Notes under the pieces: generated by a model
What the model was told of the DNA's origin: nothing
The model's database searches: none
What the model saw: the letters and a program-made list of their open reading frames with translations, nothing else
DNA from: UBA7985 sp965661545
Lineage (GTDB): Bacteria; Pseudomonadota; Alphaproteobacteria; UBA7985
Direction of reading: 5' to 3'
NCBI GenBank assembly: GCA_965661545.1
Contig: CBFIEF010000008.1
Coordinates: 1 to 64,000 of the forward strand
DNA length: 64,000 bases
In this document: piece by piece, positions 35,454 through 44,309 of the stretch
How the letters are laid out: every line of letters begins with the position of its first letter
How positions within the stretch are numbered: position 1 is the stretch's first letter
Position numbers and translations under genes: made by a program

Positions 35454-36790
35454 CTGAGCATCGACTGGAAGGCTTTGAAGGACGCTTTGGGCGTGCGAAC
35501 TTGGCTGTCGTAGTCCACGTGTACCAAGCCAAAGCGTGGCCCATAGCCCAGCGCCCACTCGTAGTTATCCAGAAGCGACCACGCGAAATAGCCTTTGAGC
35601 GGAACGCCCTTTGCCTTCACGTCCAAGCAGGCACGAAGGTGGCTGTCGAAGTAATCCACGCGCTGCTGATCATTCACGGCACCATCGCGCGCCGAGACCG
35701 TATCCGCCCACGCCATACCGTTTTCAGTTACATAGAGCGGCAGATCGCCGGTGTACTCGTTCTTAAGCCACAGCAGGATATCCGCGAGGCCCTGTGGGTA
35801 CACTTCCCAGCCAATCTGGGTCTTGTCCAGCGGACCGGGGATGTTCTCTAGAGCCGGAAAGCCCGGACCGGCGGCGGCGTCCATGCGGGCGCGGGTGTAG
35901 TAGTTCACGCCGAGGAAATCGATGGGTTGGGCCACGGTCGACATCTCGCCTTCCCAGCCATTGGGCAGGTATTCAGCCAAAGCTGTGGTCATCCGCTCCG
36001 GATATTCACCCTTAATCGCGCCACCAACATACCATTGGTTATAGAGCGCGTGCCACGTCGCCGCTGCTTCGCGTGCCGCTGGTGTATCGCTGGCGGGTTC
36101 GGCTTTTTCGTAGTTCAGCACAATTCCAACATCGGCCTTGGTGGTCGCTCGCAAAGCCTGCACGCCTTTGCCGTGGGCCAACATCACGTGATGCATGGCC
36201 CGCGCCGCTGCGCGTAAATCGCGGTGGCCGGGGGCGTGGATGCCCATGGCGTGACTGAGCCACGCAATGCACCACGGCTCATTCAAGGTCGCAATCGAGG
36301 CCAGCCGATCACCGTACTTCTCGCCCAGCACACTGCAATAATCCGCAAAGCGATCAGCGATGCTGGCGTTCATCCAACCGCCTTGGTCCGCCAAAGCGCT
36401 CGGCAAGTCCCAATGATAGGCGGTGGCAAAGGGCTTCAGCCCACGCTCCAGCATGCCATCAATCAGGCGGTCGTAGAAATCCAACCCTGCCTGATTCAGC
36501 GCACCCTCTCCGGTGGGCATGATCCGCGGCCAAGCGAAGGAGAACCGATAAGCGTCAAAGCCGCCGTCTCGCAGCAAATCAAGATCTTCAGCCCAGCGAT
36601 TATAGTGGTCGCACGCGTGAACGCCGGTCTCCAGCCCCACCACGTTGCCGCGCGTAGCGGCAAAGGTGTCCCAATGACAGCTCCCTCGCCCGGTTTCTGG
36701 TCCTTGTCCACCTTCGATCTGATAAGCCGCCGTCGCAGCGCCAAAGATGAAGTTCTGCCCAAAATCAGACTTGGCGAGGTTGAATTTCAT
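35450..36790 (-). CDS. GH1 beta-glucosidase
   Basis: Hydrolyses beta-glucosides; cytoplasmic, 446 aa. ATG 36790 overlaps the lolD stop (ATGA), so translation is coupled to lolD; an upstream frame to 36886 lies inside lolD and is not used. GH1 landmarks: FGAATAAYQIEGG near 13, the acid/base Glu in ATLNEPWCIAW near 165, NYYTRAR near 290, the nucleophile Glu in LYVTENGMAW near 350, and ARPRFGLVHVDY-like GYGPRFGLVHVDYD at 420. It has no signal peptide, so the substrate must be imported. Its position at the end of a proS-lol operon is odd and suggests read-through rather than function. Confidence 0.94.
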   Translation of the reverse strand: MKFNLAKSDFGQNFIFGAATAAYQIEGGQGPETGRGSCHWDTFAATRGNVVGLETGVHACDHYNRWAEDLDLLRDGGFDAYRFSFAWPRIMPTGEGALNQAGLDFYDRLIDGMLERGLKPFATAYHWDLPSALADQGGWMNASIADRFADYCSVLGEKYGDRLASIATLNEPWCIAWLSHAMGIHAPGHRDLRAAARAMHHVMLAHGKGVQALRATTKADVGIVLNYEKAEPASDTPAAREAAATWHALYNQWYVGGAIKGEYPERMTTALAEYLPNGWEGEMSTVAQPIDFLGVNYYTRARMDAAAGPGFPALENIPGPLDKTQIGWEVYPQGLADILLWLKNEYTGDLPLYVTENGMAWADTVSARDGAVNDQQRVDYFDSHLRACLDVKAKGVPLKGYFAWSLLDNYEWALGYGPRFGLVHVDYDSQVRTPKASFKAFQSMLS

Positions 36791-37488
36791 GGTTGTCCCT
36801 TTTCGATCAACACCCCGCCTTCGAGGTGAAGCACACGGTCCATTTTTGCCGCGAGTTGTTCGTTGTGCGTAGCCATCAGCACGCAAAGCCCTTCTTCCCG
36901 CGTCAGCTCGACGAACAGGTCAAAGACCCAGCCAGCCGTTTCGGGGTCCAGATTGCCGGTTGGCTCGTCGGCCAGCAGCAGCTTGGGCCGGTTGGCAATA
37001 GCGCGAGCAATCGCCACGCGCTGCTTTTCCCCACCCGACAGCTTTGCCGGACGATGGTTCAGGCGGTGGCCAAGGTTGACGCGCTCGAGCAAAGCCCGGG
37101 CGCGGTCTTTGGCCTCGCTGGCACCGACGCCTGCAACAGCCTGCGGCAGCACCACGTTTTCCAACGCCGTGAACTCAGGCAGCAGATGATGAAATTGATA
37201 GATAAAGCCAATGGTGCCGCGCCGAAGCCGCGTGCGGTCTCCGTCGCCCAAACTGGCGACAGGCTCACCGGCGATATCGATCTCGCCTGATGTCGGATTG
37301 TCGAGCAGGCCACAAATCTGCAGCAGCGTAGACTTACCGCTGCCCGAGGTGCCCACCATCGCAACCAGCTCGCCGGGCAAAATCTCCGCCTCACAGCCCT
37401 TGAGAACCTCCAGCGCGCCGGTTGGCTGGGCGAAGGATCGCCGAATGTCGCGCAGGCTCAGGCTGGACAGATGGGATGGCTCAGACAT
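36787..37488 (-). CDS. lolD: Lipoprotein-releasing ABC ATPase LolD
   Basis: ATP-binding subunit of the LolCDE complex, which extracts outer-membrane lipoproteins from the inner membrane; 233 aa. Walker A is GTSGSGKST near 45, the LolD/MacB-type LSGGEKQRVAIARA signature is near 143, Walker B LLLADEPTGNLD near 165, and the H-loop MATHNEQLA near 200. The start at 37488 overlaps the stop of the permease gene by eight bases (ATGTCTGA). Its own stop overlaps the GH1 start, giving one tightly coupled series from proS to GH1. Confidence 0.93.
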   Translation of the reverse strand: MSEPSHLSSLSLRDIRRSFAQPTGALEVLKGCEAEILPGELVAMVGTSGSGKSTLLQICGLLDNPTSGEIDIAGEPVASLGDGDRTRLRRGTIGFIYQFHHLLPEFTALENVVLPQAVAGVGASEAKDRARALLERVNLGHRLNHRPAKLSGGEKQRVAIARAIANRPKLLLADEPTGNLDPETAGWVFDLFVELTREEGLCVLMATHNEQLAAKMDRVLHLEGGVLIEKGQP

Positions 37489-38836
37489 AGCGAAGCACCT
37501 CCGCAGGTTCAGTTTTTGAGGCTTGCCAAGCCGGGTAAAGCGTTGCCAAAACGGTGATGCCCAGCGCAATCGCGACCGCGAGCATAGTGTCACCCACGCT
37601 CAGCGTCACGGTAACAGACCCGAGGAATTCGGCAGCGCTGGCCATCGCAGGAATGCCCGCGAAAAACGCGACAATGGCGCTAAAATTCAACACAACGCCC
37701 AAACCGATCCCCAGGCCCAACGCACAGCCAAAAATCGCCAGAAACAGGCCCATGCCGACAAAAACGCGCCCCACGGACGCAGACGTTGCGCCAATGGTGC
37801 GCAGCAGGGCGATGCCCTTGCGCTTGTCGCGAACCAGCATGATCTGCGAGGCCAGAATGTTAAACGCCGCCACCACCACAATCAGCGCCAGAACAAACAT
37901 CAGCACCACGCGCTGAATGCCTAGCGTGGCGACGAACGCTTGGTTCCGATCGCGCCAGGTCAGGATGGTAAAGCGATCATCATCGCCCAAGGCCGCTCGC
38001 ACGTCCCGTGCCACAGCCTCAACCGCATCAGGTTCCCGCAGATACAGCTGCAAACCGTTGTAGCGCCCAGCCTCAAAGCCCAAGAACGTTCGTGCCGATT
38101 CCAGCGGCAGATAGGTCTCGTTCCGCTCTGCGAACCCACCAAAGATAATGTTGACCCGAACATCGCGCCGACGCGGGGTCCAGCCGATGATCGTTGTGGT
38201 GCCATCGGGAGAGACCAGATCCAACGTCTGCGTCAGCAGCCCAAGGCTCGCCCGGCGTTCAGGGTGCAAGTTCGCCGCGACCTCAAACCCCAGCGCGACT
38301 TCATCCCGCGCCAGATCGGCGGTGTTCGAAGCAGAATAGGCCTGCGGGTTCTTCGCCAACCGTTGCTTCAGCGCCGGTTCTGACAAACCGCGCAGGAACG
38401 TCCCACTAACGGCGCCAGAGGACGGCAGGACGACCATGCCCTGACCGGAAACCTCAAAGAACACGTCTTTGATGCCCGGCAAGGCCAGCACGCGCGCGAT
38501 GCGCGGGTCACCGGCGAGGAAGCCTTTTGGTTCGGCCTCAGCCTGCGTGCACTGCTCCACCACACCCAGTGCAATGTTGATCGGATCAGTTTCTGGCACG
38601 CACATCGGGGCGGGTGTTTCGGGGTTTCTGGCGGTGATGACGACGTGGGGACTGCGTCCCTGAATGGCCTCAAGCAGACTATCGCGCTGGCCGTTGAGAA
38701 AGGCGCTCGCGATGATCAGCGCAGCAACGCCCACAGCAATACCCATCAGCGAGAACAACGCTGAGAGCGACAGAAAACGGCCCCCGCGTCCGGTAAGATA
38801 CTTAAACGACGCCTGACGCTCATAAGATCGGATCAT
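37481..38836 (-). CDS. lolE: LolE-type permease of the lipoprotein release system
   Basis: FtsX-family permease, 451 aa: one N-terminal membrane helix (about 22-45), a large periplasmic domain, and three C-terminal helices. The opening RQASFKYLTGRGGRFLSLSALFSLMGIAVGV, given here as pieces, is the normal LolC/E start. The periplasmic domain has an extra segment with two cysteines (CVPETDPINIALGVVEQC, about 79-96) that may form a disulfide loop. The protein is longer than the usual about 410 aa. It lies three bases after the first permease, so two different permeases pair with one ATPase, as in the E. coli LolCDE complex. Assignment to LolE rather than LolC is tentative. Confidence 0.85.
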   Translation of the reverse strand: MIRSYERQASFKYLTGRGGRFLSLSALFSLMGIAVGVAALIIASAFLNGQRDSLLEAIQGRSPHVVITARNPETPAPMCVPETDPINIALGVVEQCTQAEAEPKGFLAGDPRIARVLALPGIKDVFFEVSGQGMVVLPSSGAVSGTFLRGLSEPALKQRLAKNPQAYSASNTADLARDEVALGFEVAANLHPERRASLGLLTQTLDLVSPDGTTTIIGWTPRRRDVRVNIIFGGFAERNETYLPLESARTFLGFEAGRYNGLQLYLREPDAVEAVARDVRAALGDDDRFTILTWRDRNQAFVATLGIQRVVLMFVLALIVVVAAFNILASQIMLVRDKRKGIALLRTIGATSASVGRVFVGMGLFLAIFGCALGLGIGLGVVLNFSAIVAFFAGIPAMASAAEFLGSVTVTLSVGDTMLAVAIALGITVLATLYPAWQASKTEPAEVLRYV

Positions 38837-38839
38837 CGC

Positions 38840-40258
38840 TCAGACCTCCTTCAACGCCAAGGCCGGCGGCACGCGGGACGCCCGCCACGCTGGATAGACG
38901 GTCGCGATCAACGACACAACCAGCGTCACCAAGGAGACAAAGATCAATCCCCCGGGACGAACCACGCCGTTCAGCTGATCAATCTGGTAGAACTCTGCGT
39001 TCAGCAAAGGCCGTCCGAGCACCATTTCAGCGAATAGCCGAATGTCATTCAGCGACACGGAAACCCACCAACCCAACAGCAATCCCAGCCCCAAACCCAG
39101 CATGGAAACCAGCGCGCCAGCGGCAAGGAAAATCCATAAGATACCGCTGCCTTGAACACCAAAACCGCGCAAAATCGCAATGTCGGTTGTCCGCTCCTGC
39201 ACCATCATCAACTGGCCCGAAGCAATGCCAAAGGCTGCCACGATCAGGATGACCACCACAATCAATGTCGCGGCATTACCCTGTGCGCGGACCCACTCGT
39301 AATCGCGGAATAGGTCGGTCGCGCGGTCGTTGACCAGAAAACCGAAGGGCAAGCGTTGCTGGATCGAACGGGTCAGAACGCGGCGCTGGCTCAAGTCGTT
39401 GAGCATCAGCCGAACCTCGCTCACCTCCCCCGTGGTATTGCGCCAGCTTTGGACATCATCGAGATAGGCGACAGCACCGGCTTGATCCGCCTCAAACAAA
39501 CCAGCGGAAAAGGTACCAGCGACAATCAGGCCAAAGCTACTTGCCGCCGTTGTTCCCGCAGCGCGGTCTTCCGTGTTGGCGGAGAGGACAAGCCGCAACT
39601 CATCACCCGGTGCCACGTCCAACGTTTGCGCCAAACCCGCGCCTAGAAAGATCGGTGACAAGGGTGCGGCTTCCGCGCTCAACGTGTCGTTTTCACCACT
39701 GTCAAACAAGGCCGAAAGCGCATCAAAATTGGCGGCATCTTCACTGCGATCCGCCTCACTGGCCCCGCCGCCAAAGCCCAGCGCCGCTAAAGCATCCGCG
39801 TCGCTGCTGCTGCCGGTCTCTGCGTCAGGGCCTGCTAAAGTCGCCGTACGGTCAAAGCCCATGACCATATCAACCAGTGTGGGGTCGGCGAGCATCGCTT
39901 CTTCGGTCATCCCTTGCAGCGCAACACCAGCGCCCTGATTGCCGTTCAACAGCAATCCCTGCATGATCAAAACGGGCTGCACAGAGGCAATGCCGTCCGG
40001 CTGCCGTTCCAGCGCTGTTAGAGCATCTGAGGCGTCAAAGGTCCGGAACCCCGGCTTTGTCGCCACCAAGTGACCCGTCCGACTTAGCAGACGTTCGAGA
40101 ATTTCCTGCCTGTAGCCCTCAAACACCGCCATCACCACAACCAGTGTCGCAACACCGACCATGATGCCCAGCCCAGAGAGCAGCGGTACAACAGACAGCC
40201 CGCGACCTTCACGGCGTGCGGTTAGGTATCTCAGAGCAATGGTGAGGGTCGTTCCCAT
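38840..40258 (-). CDS. lolC: LolC-type permease of the lipoprotein release system
   Basis: FtsX-family permease, 472 aa, four predicted membrane helices (one N-terminal, three C-terminal). The start MGTTLTIALRYLTARREGRG and the C-terminal PAWRASRVPPALALKEV fit the family. About residues 145-190 form an acidic, Ser/Ala/Asp-rich insertion (DAETGSSSDADALAALGFGG and further) absent from typical LolC proteins and lying in the periplasmic domain that handles lipoproteins or LolA. It follows proS by 23 bases in the same operon. Which of the two permeases contacts LolA cannot be told. Confidence 0.85.
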   Translation of the reverse strand: MGTTLTIALRYLTARREGRGLSVVPLLSGLGIMVGVATLVVVMAVFEGYRQEILERLLSRTGHLVATKPGFRTFDASDALTALERQPDGIASVQPVLIMQGLLLNGNQGAGVALQGMTEEAMLADPTLVDMVMGFDRTATLAGPDAETGSSSDADALAALGFGGGASEADRSEDAANFDALSALFDSGENDTLSAEAAPLSPIFLGAGLAQTLDVAPGDELRLVLSANTEDRAAGTTAASSFGLIVAGTFSAGLFEADQAGAVAYLDDVQSWRNTTGEVSEVRLMLNDLSQRRVLTRSIQQRLPFGFLVNDRATDLFRDYEWVRAQGNAATLIVVVILIVAAFGIASGQLMMVQERTTDIAILRGFGVQGSGILWIFLAAGALVSMLGLGLGLLLGWWVSVSLNDIRLFAEMVLGRPLLNAEFYQIDQLNGVVRPGGLIFVSLVTLVVSLIATVYPAWRASRVPPALALKEV

Positions 40259-40281
40259 GGCTGGTTCAGCGCTGCCTCACC

Positions 40282-41619
40282 CTAGCCCGCAATGACCTTT
40301 GCCAGAACATCGGCAATCGCCACGTCCTGCTTTTCGCCCGTGCGGCGGTTCTTGAGCTCGGCCATACCTTCTTTCAAGCCCCGCGGGCCGATGGTAATCA
40401 CCCACGGCAAGCCAATAAGCTCCATATCCGCAAACTTACCGCCCGGACGCATGTTCCGATCGTCTAACAGCGGGTCGAGCCCTGCGGCCTGCGCCTGCGC
40501 GTACAACTGGTCACAGGCGGTAGAGCAGCCCTCATCATCGACTTTCAGGTTGATGATGCCCACGCCGAATGGAGCGATTTCTGTGGGCCAGATGATGCCG
40601 TCGTCATCGTGATTGGCCTCAATAATGCCGCCAACCAACCGCGACACACCAATGCCGTAGGAGCCCATGTGCACCGGAACATCCTTGCCGTCCGCATTGG
40701 AAACGGTTGCGCCAAGCGCTTCTGAGTATTTGGTGCCAAAGTAGAAGATGTGACCGACCTCAACGCCGCGAGAAACCACTTTCCGCTCTTCTGGCACTTC
40801 TGCATCAAACAAAGCCGCCTCGTGCGTCTCGTCCGTCCGCGCGTAGGCCGCCGTCAGTCGGTCAAAGGCTGCTTCGAGCTCTGCATCATTGGTCAGGTCT
40901 TCAGTGAAAGCCTTGTCCCCTGAAATCGCACTGTCGAAGAACACTTCGGACTCGCCGGTTTCTGCCTGGATCAGGAACTCGTGACTCAAATCACCACCAA
41001 TAGGCCCCGTATCAGCCTGCATCGGGATGGCGGTTAGACCCAAGCGACGGAACGTCCGCAGGTAGGAGATGAATACTTTCTTATAGGCCAGCTCTGCCGC
41101 TTCTTTATCAACGTCAAAGCTGTAGCCGTCCTTCATCAGGAATTCCCGGCCCCGCATGACCCCAAACCGGGGTCGCACTTCATCCCGGAACTTCCATTGG
41201 ATGTGATAAAGGTTCATCGGCAGATTCTTGTAAGACTGAATGTCCCGCTTGAAGATGTCTGTGATCATCTCCTCATTGGTTGGACCGTAAAGCATGGTCC
41301 GGCCATGACGATCTTCAAAGCGCAGCATCTCCGGCCCGTAAGCGTCAAAGCGTCCGCTCTCTTGCCACAACTCAGCGGACTGAATGGTTGGCATCAGCAC
41401 CTCATTCGCCCCCGCACGCGCTTGCTCGTCCCGCACGATATCGGCGATCTTAGTGAGCACCTTCAGCCCCATAGGCAGCCAAGTATAAATCCCGGCAGCG
41501 TTCTGCCGCACCATACCCGCGCGCAGCATATACCGGTGCGAAGCAATCTGTGCCTCAGCCGGGGTGTCTTTCATGGTTGGCAAGAAATAACGGGACCAGC
41601 GCATGCCGTTCGGCTCCAA
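40282..41619 (-). CDS. proS: Prolyl-tRNA synthetase, short alphaproteobacterial type
   Basis: Charges tRNA-Pro; cytoplasmic, 445 aa, class II. Motif 2 region IQWKFRDEVRPRFGVMRGREF is given in pieces: FRDEVRPRFGVMRG is near 140, and motif 3 GIGVSRLVGGIIEANHDD is near 320. The length shows that the usual bacterial editing insertion is missing, as is normal in alphaproteobacteria, which then need a free-standing editing protein. It leads the operon proS-lolC-lolE-lolD-GH1. The plus-strand structured RNA and its terminator lie upstream of its start, on the opposite strand. Confidence 0.96.
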   Translation of the reverse strand: MEPNGMRWSRYFLPTMKDTPAEAQIASHRYMLRAGMVRQNAAGIYTWLPMGLKVLTKIADIVRDEQARAGANEVLMPTIQSAELWQESGRFDAYGPEMLRFEDRHGRTMLYGPTNEEMITDIFKRDIQSYKNLPMNLYHIQWKFRDEVRPRFGVMRGREFLMKDGYSFDVDKEAAELAYKKVFISYLRTFRRLGLTAIPMQADTGPIGGDLSHEFLIQAETGESEVFFDSAISGDKAFTEDLTNDAELEAAFDRLTAAYARTDETHEAALFDAEVPEERKVVSRGVEVGHIFYFGTKYSEALGATVSNADGKDVPVHMGSYGIGVSRLVGGIIEANHDDDGIIWPTEIAPFGVGIINLKVDDEGCSTACDQLYAQAQAAGLDPLLDDRNMRPGGKFADMELIGLPWVITIGPRGLKEGMAELKNRRTGEKQDVAIADVLAKVIAG

Positions 41620-41819
41620 ACTAATGATGAGAGTTATGCGGTCGTTTTAGGCCCACTCGCCCCGCCCGCCTAGCCTTTTGTGCGCGCTACTGATCTCTGC
41701 TTTCCAGCCCCTCAAGACGGGCCAGCAGTATATGAGTAAAACCTAATATGCTCACTTACTGAGCAGGTGCCTGAGGACAAGTCACAAAAGCTACACATTT
41801 GTGCTTGCGTGAGTCGGTG

Positions 41820-42127
41820 CACTGGGGCATAGGAGACAGGCATCAGGCGAATGACACGTCGCTCGACGGCCTTTAAGGGCCAAGCGCTTTTAAGCGCAGA
41901 GAGCGCGTCAGGTTCTGTTTATTACTTGTGGGGAGGAAGGCAGGACTACCCCGTTTGATGCACCAGAATAGAGTTTTTCAGCGCCCGTTTATCGAGCGCT
42001 AAAAAGCGCTGTTCGGGACCAGGTTTGACGCTTTGGTGTGGTGGCCATAAGCTTTAATCGAACAGGGTTCTAGGTTCCTTTGTCTCCTTAAGGGCGGGTA
42101 AGCTTCGGTTTGCTCGCCTTTATTTTT
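41820..42127 (+). ncRNA. Candidate structured RNA or leader ending in a strong terminator
   Basis: No protein gene lies between proS (minus, start 41619) and the GNAT gene (plus, start 42201), yet the region has a plus-strand terminator and ordered pairing. AGGAGACAGG (41831-41840) can pair with TTTGTCTCCT (42079-42088), ten pairs with two G-U, and would close the whole domain. Inside are GGCC/GGCC around 41868, the 14-base palindrome GCGCTTTTAAGCGC (41884-41897), AGCGCT-AAAA-AGCGCT (41995-42010), and GTTCG/CGAAC (42011-42015 with 42059-42063). It may be an independent small RNA of about 300 nt or a long leader of the GNAT gene. It does not match RNase P, tmRNA or SRP RNA signatures as I know them. 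Confidence 0.5.
42093..42127 (+). terminator. Strong plus-strand rho-independent terminator
   Basis: GGCGGGTAAGC (42093-42103) pairs fully with GTTTGCTCGCC (42108-42118) around a TTCG tetraloop, followed by TTTATTTTT. Three of the eleven pairs are G-U on the plus strand and would be mismatches on the minus strand, so the signal belongs to plus-strand transcription. It ends 73 bases before the GNAT gene. Confidence 0.88.
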
Positions 42128-42200
42128 GTCTAAACGCCTGAATTTACGCCTTTTTTACCACGCTGTGACCGTGTGGCTTTATATTAGCAAATACTAAAAC

Positions 42201-42827
42201 ATGAAAACTGAATATTTCTCTTCTCCACGGTTGCACGCGCACAAAGTAGCGCTACGCCGTGCTCAGATTGACGACCGCCCGCAAATTTACCGCTGGTTGG
42301 CACGATCCGATGCCACAGCGGAAATGCTTGGACCGCCCACCTTTCCCGATGCGCCCGTCCCAACGTGGGAACAATATACCTCAGACTTCTCCATCGCAGA
42401 ATTTTTCCAGCCCGGCTCGCCAACAGAATCGCATGTGACGTGGGGCGAATGCTGGATCATTTGTGTGGAGAATCGGGCGGACTTAACGACGCATGAAGTG
42501 GGTCAGATTAACTTCAGTGACAAACGTAACCCGAACGACCCGGCCTCGGCTGGATTGGCAGAATTGGATATTTGGATCGGCTCGCGCCAATGGTGGTCAC
42601 GTGGAATAGGCTCGCAGGCCATTGAAGCCCTCACCACCATCCTGCGTGGGTATGGATTTACCACGCTCCTCATCCGTCCATCAGCCCGAAACACGCGCGC
42701 CGTTGCCGCCTACAAACGCGCGGCTTTCGTCGAACAGTCCAAGCATGGAGGCACCCTACCCGCGCGAATCTATGAGCCCGACGATTGGGACTATGCTGAC
42801 GTGGTGGTTCTGGTAAGGGCGCTTTAG
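42201..42827 (+). CDS. GNAT-family N-acetyltransferase
   Basis: Acetyl-CoA-dependent transferase, 208 aa. The acetyl-CoA-binding region is ELDIWIGSRQWWSRGIGSQAIEAL near 118-141, given as pieces, with RGIGSQ as the pyrophosphate loop. The NTRAVAAYKRAAF motif near 164 completes the fold. The layout, with RRAQIDDRPQIYRWL at the start, resembles aminoglycoside 6'-acetyltransferase-like GNAT proteins, but many of these act on other amines. It stands 73 bases after the structured terminator and faces the convergent DUF1467 gene (four-base overlap). Confidence 0.85.
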   Translation: MKTEYFSSPRLHAHKVALRRAQIDDRPQIYRWLARSDATAEMLGPPTFPDAPVPTWEQYTSDFSIAEFFQPGSPTESHVTWGECWIICVENRADLTTHEVGQINFSDKRNPNDPASAGLAELDIWIGSRQWWSRGIGSQAIEALTTILRGYGFTTLLIRPSARNTRAVAAYKRAAFVEQSKHGGTLPARIYEPDDWDYADVVVLVRAL

Positions 42828-43060
42828 CCTTCGAGTATGGCGCGAAGCTGCGGCCCAAAAATGCCGAGCAACCAGACGAACACAAGCGTGAAAACAAAAC
42901 TGCCGGCGGTCACCATGAGGGCTTTGCGGATGAGCTGCGGATTATCCGGCGCACCGCTTTCCCCATCGCGCTCGCCTTGACGCAAGCCAAACGACAGCAC
43001 GGCAAACCAAACCATCCACCAGACAATGACCCAGATCAGGATGAAGGACGCAAGCTGCAT
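42824..43060 (-). CDS. DUF1467 membrane protein
   Basis: A 78-aa inner-membrane protein of unknown function with two hydrophobic helices (about 4-27 and 48-68). The WWMVWFAVLSFGLRQGE segment and the GAPDNPQLIRKALMVT connector are the DUF1467 pattern. DUF1467 genes commonly lie beside proS in alphaproteobacteria; here the GNAT gene and the structured RNA have been inserted between the two. Confidence 0.88.
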   Translation of the reverse strand: MQLASFILIWVIVWWMVWFAVLSFGLRQGERDGESGAPDNPQLIRKALMVTAGSFVFTLVFVWLLGIFGPQLRAILEG

Positions 43061-43164
43061 AGGGAAAACTCCGTTCTAAGCGCGGGGTGACAAATATCCT
43101 GCCCCCTACTTACTGCGCCCAGCGCAAGCTGCAAGGCCCCCAAAGGCCGCATTTGCGCAAGGGC

Positions 43165-43926
43165 CTATTGCGCCGTCCATCCCCCATCGACCATCAGAGA
43201 TGTTCCCGTCACCAACGACGATGCATCTGAGGCCAAATAGAGCACAGCACCCATCAAGTCTTCCACCTCGCCAATACGCCCCATCGGGATTTTAGACAGG
43301 GTATCGGCCTTGAAGGCTTCTTCTTTGAAATAGGGATCAGTCAGCGGGGTGCGGATAAAGGTAGGGCACAGTGTGTTCGAGCGAATGCTGAATTCAGCCA
43401 AGTCCAAGGCCATGGCTTTGGAGAAACCTTCAATCGCGTGCTTACTGGCACAATAGACCGTTCGTTTCTTGCCGCCGATGTGCCCCATCTGGCTGGAAAC
43501 GTGAACGATAGACCCAGCCTGCTCCGCCTCGATCAAGCCCTGAACCACCGCTTGCGCCATGAAGAAGGCTGAGCGGACGTTAAGCTCAAAAATGGCGTCG
43601 TAGGTCTCCACATCCACGTCCGTAAATGATTGAGGCTGGTTGATGCCGGCGTTGTTCACCAAAATGTTGAACGGCCCATGCGCGGCGACAGCCTTCACTT
43701 GCTCAAGATCAAGCACGTCTGCCGTTACTGTATCGGCTGAACCACCGCCCTCGCGAATGCCGGCGGCAACGGCATCGATGTCCTTGGACGTCCGAGCCAC
43801 CAAGGTCACATGCGCCCCTGCGCCCGCCAACACTTCCGCAGCAGCCTTTCCAATGCCCCGACTGGCACCGGTCACCAGGGCCGTTTTGCCCGATAGATCA
43901 AACAGGGTGGCGGGTGTGGGCAGCAT
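43165..43926 (-). CDS. Short-chain dehydrogenase/reductase
   Basis: NAD(P)-dependent oxidoreductase, 253 aa from ATG 43926 (GGAG nine bases upstream); a start seven codons further out is less likely. Seen: TGASRGIGKAAAEVL near 18 (cofactor), NNAGINQPQSF near 90, HVSSQMGHIGGKKRTVYCASK near 140-160 in pieces, with catalytic Ser, Tyr and Lys, and the C-terminal VTGTSLMVDGGWTAQ. It is close to gluconate 5-dehydrogenase- or FabG-like SDRs, but the substrate cannot be assigned. Confidence 0.9.
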   Translation of the reverse strand: MLPTPATLFDLSGKTALVTGASRGIGKAAAEVLAGAGAHVTLVARTSKDIDAVAAGIREGGGSADTVTADVLDLEQVKAVAAHGPFNILVNNAGINQPQSFTDVDVETYDAIFELNVRSAFFMAQAVVQGLIEAEQAGSIVHVSSQMGHIGGKKRTVYCASKHAIEGFSKAMALDLAEFSIRSNTLCPTFIRTPLTDPYFKEEAFKADTLSKIPMGRIGEVEDLMGAVLYLASDASSLVTGTSLMVDGGWTAQ

Positions 43927-44309
43927 CAGCGTTTCTCCGGTTAACAACAGCGTTCACACACCTTAGCTGTCGCCCCTGCATCCGCTACTAAAAAAAGGCC
44001 ACTACCCCAGAAATGCCGCCCCTCCTGATTCGCAGCGAATGGTCAATCTGGCCAAAATTCGTGACAAAAAGTACGTCTTATGCGCTATTTTGTGTGAATT
44101 TTTAGAGAGTTTCTACAGCCAATTTTAATTAATGCGATTTTATTTAATTCTTACCTTGATTTGTTAAGGCGTTCAGGAGAAGCACAACCTATGCGGCCCC
44201 GTGTTCACCGCGCTCCGATGATTGAGGCGACCTAAGCAGAGTCAGAAAACTGACCGCCCTCATCAACGCAGGAGTGCTTCGTAGTTTGCCAAGAACCAAA
44301 GATAAAAAA
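43927..44309. other. Divergent intergenic region with an AT-rich core and one palindrome
   Basis: About 380 bases between the SDR gene (minus) and the SH3 protein gene (plus). It holds a perfect inverted repeat ATTCGC-A-GCGAAT at 44028-44040, a possible operator, and an AT-rich stretch at 44085-44170 that probably contains the promoter. No gene was recognised. Confidence 0.5.

Noticed and set aside
41851..41958. A 35-codon reading frame inside the structured RNA
   Set aside because: No ribosome site at proper distance, and it runs through the paired elements; an RNA explanation fits better.
41820..42127. Identity of the structured RNA as RNase P RNA, tmRNA, SRP RNA or 6S RNA
   Set aside because: Conserved cores of the first three are absent, and I could not form the 6S central bubble; left unnamed.
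44191..44235. A 14-codon leader-peptide-like frame before the SH3 protein
   Set aside because: GGAG is ten bases away, but there is no codon bias, terminator or attenuator to support a leader peptide.
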